Shown here: positions 7,104-7,515 of the stretch, piece by piece
How the letters are laid out: the number at the start of each line of letters is the position of its first letter
Numbering within the stretch: position 1 is the first letter of the stretch
Source: Desulfobacterales bacterium
Lineage (GTDB): Bacteria; Desulfobacterota; Desulfobacteria; Desulfobacterales; UBA5852
NCBI GenBank assembly: GCA_016735415.1
Contig: JAERRP010000613.1
Coordinates: forward strand, 1-7,515
DNA length: 7,515 nt
Direction: 5' to 3'
Translations under genes and position numbers: made by a program
Notes under the pieces: generated by a model
Told to the model about the DNA's origin: nothing
Databases searched by the model: none
Seen by the model: only the letters and a program-made list of their open reading frames with translations

Positions 7104-7397
7104 ATGGCATCCAATTTTACCATTCGACACCACCGCCGGGAAGGCTGCCTGCATTTAAAGCTTGGCGGTGATTTTGACGGTTCCGCCGCTTTTGAACTGA
7201 ACCATTGCCTGCAAAACGCCCTCGATCAGGACCCGAGGGTCATCGTTCACACGGACAGGCTCTCGAGCCTGCCGGCCTTCGGCCGCGATATGTTTCAGAA
7301 GCAATTCGGGTCGCGTTCTCAAATCGCCGCCCGGGTGATATTCACCGGCGCTTACGCTCCCGAGATCGCTCCCGAAGGATGCCCAACGCTGGGATAG
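7104..7397 (+). CDS. Small STAS-domain protein (anti-sigma-factor-antagonist-like)
   Basis: A 97-residue single-domain protein with a STAS-like pattern: strand CLHLKLGGDFDG (15-26), helix SAAFELNHCLQNAL (27-40), strand RVIVHTDRL (45-53), then LPAFGRDMFQKQF (56-68) and strand ARVIFTG. STAS proteins typically work as switch partners of anti-sigma factors or kinases. The usual DSSG motif with its phosphorylated serine is not visible; the matching site reads LPAFGRD, with S54/S55 a few residues earlier. The ribosome binding site GAGGA overlaps the stop of the upstream gene and lies 6 bases before the ATG, so the two are likely co-translated. No anti-sigma factor or SpoIIE-type phosphatase is in the window. 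The family call rests on pattern and context and is less certain than the other genes. Confidence 0.68.
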   Translation: MASNFTIRHHRREGCLHLKLGGDFDGSAAFELNHCLQNALDQDPRVIVHTDRLSSLPAFGRDMFQKQFGSRSQIAARVIFTGAYAPEIAPEGCPTLG

Positions 7398-7515
7398 AAG
7401 GGTGGATCGAAGCGCCAAACGCTTGCGGCCCACGAGGAGGTCTCATAGAAAAGAGATCAAAAACACGATTTTATGATCGTGGATCGGTGACCTGCAGCCA
7501 TTTCAATGTCGGGAC
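7398..7515. other. Non-coding tail with two small inverted repeats
   Basis: No gene is visible up to the window end. AAGCG/CGCTT (7410-7424, 5-base loop) and CACGAT/ATCGTG (7464-7481, 6-base loop) are perfect small stems; neither has a following T run, so neither is a clear terminator. GAGGAGG at 7434-7440 looks like a ribosome binding site, but no usable start codon lies at the right distance. Confidence 0.5.

Noticed and set aside
1..7515. CRISPR arrays, tRNA or rRNA genes, intact transposase genes
   Set aside because: None were seen on either strand; the only tandem repeat is the short TTGAAC array.

Overview
The window is GC-rich bacterial chromosome, best matched to the sulfate-reducing Desulfobacterota (Desulfobacteraceae/Desulfosarcinaceae-like). 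I base this on remembered family features: the form of CarB, a PurF remnant of the type ending in LCTHCWDGSSYF, and a small glycogen-binding-domain/STAS gene pair. No search was run, so the taxonomy is an inference.

Layout from left to right. Positions 1-35 hold an AT-centred imperfect palindrome cut by the window edge. Positions 102-3302 (minus strand) encode full-length carB, the large subunit of carbamoyl-phosphate synthetase, with its own ribosome binding site and a plausible promoter; no carA is adjacent. Divergent from it, 3500-4248 (plus) is a decayed amidophosphoribosyltransferase (purF-type) gene. It has lost the 5' end that carries the nucleophilic cysteine, and an internal deletion at a 10-base microhomology has removed the PRPP-binding core.

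Positions 4324-6497 (plus) form a tight two-gene operon. It encodes a soluble PAS-PAS histidine kinase of the HisKA_3/NarX-DegS type and a NarL/FixJ response regulator, whose GTG start overlaps the kinase stop by 4 bases. A 294-base non-coding region follows (6498-6791). It is unusually full of structure: a hairpin, two TAGCCAT heptamers exactly 10 bp apart, a good sigma-70-like promoter whose -35 box lies inside an inverted repeat, a 10-bp palindrome and four perfect TTGAAC hexamers.

It leads into a two-gene unit: a free-standing AMPK/CBM48-type glycogen-binding domain protein (6792-7094) and a small STAS-domain protein (7104-7397). The last 118 bases contain two small inverted repeats and no recognisable gene. 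A simple working model is that the kinase/regulator pair senses a cytoplasmic signal through its PAS domains and may control the glycogen-binding/STAS pair through sites in the 6.5-6.7 kb region. That link rests only on proximity and site-like sequences.
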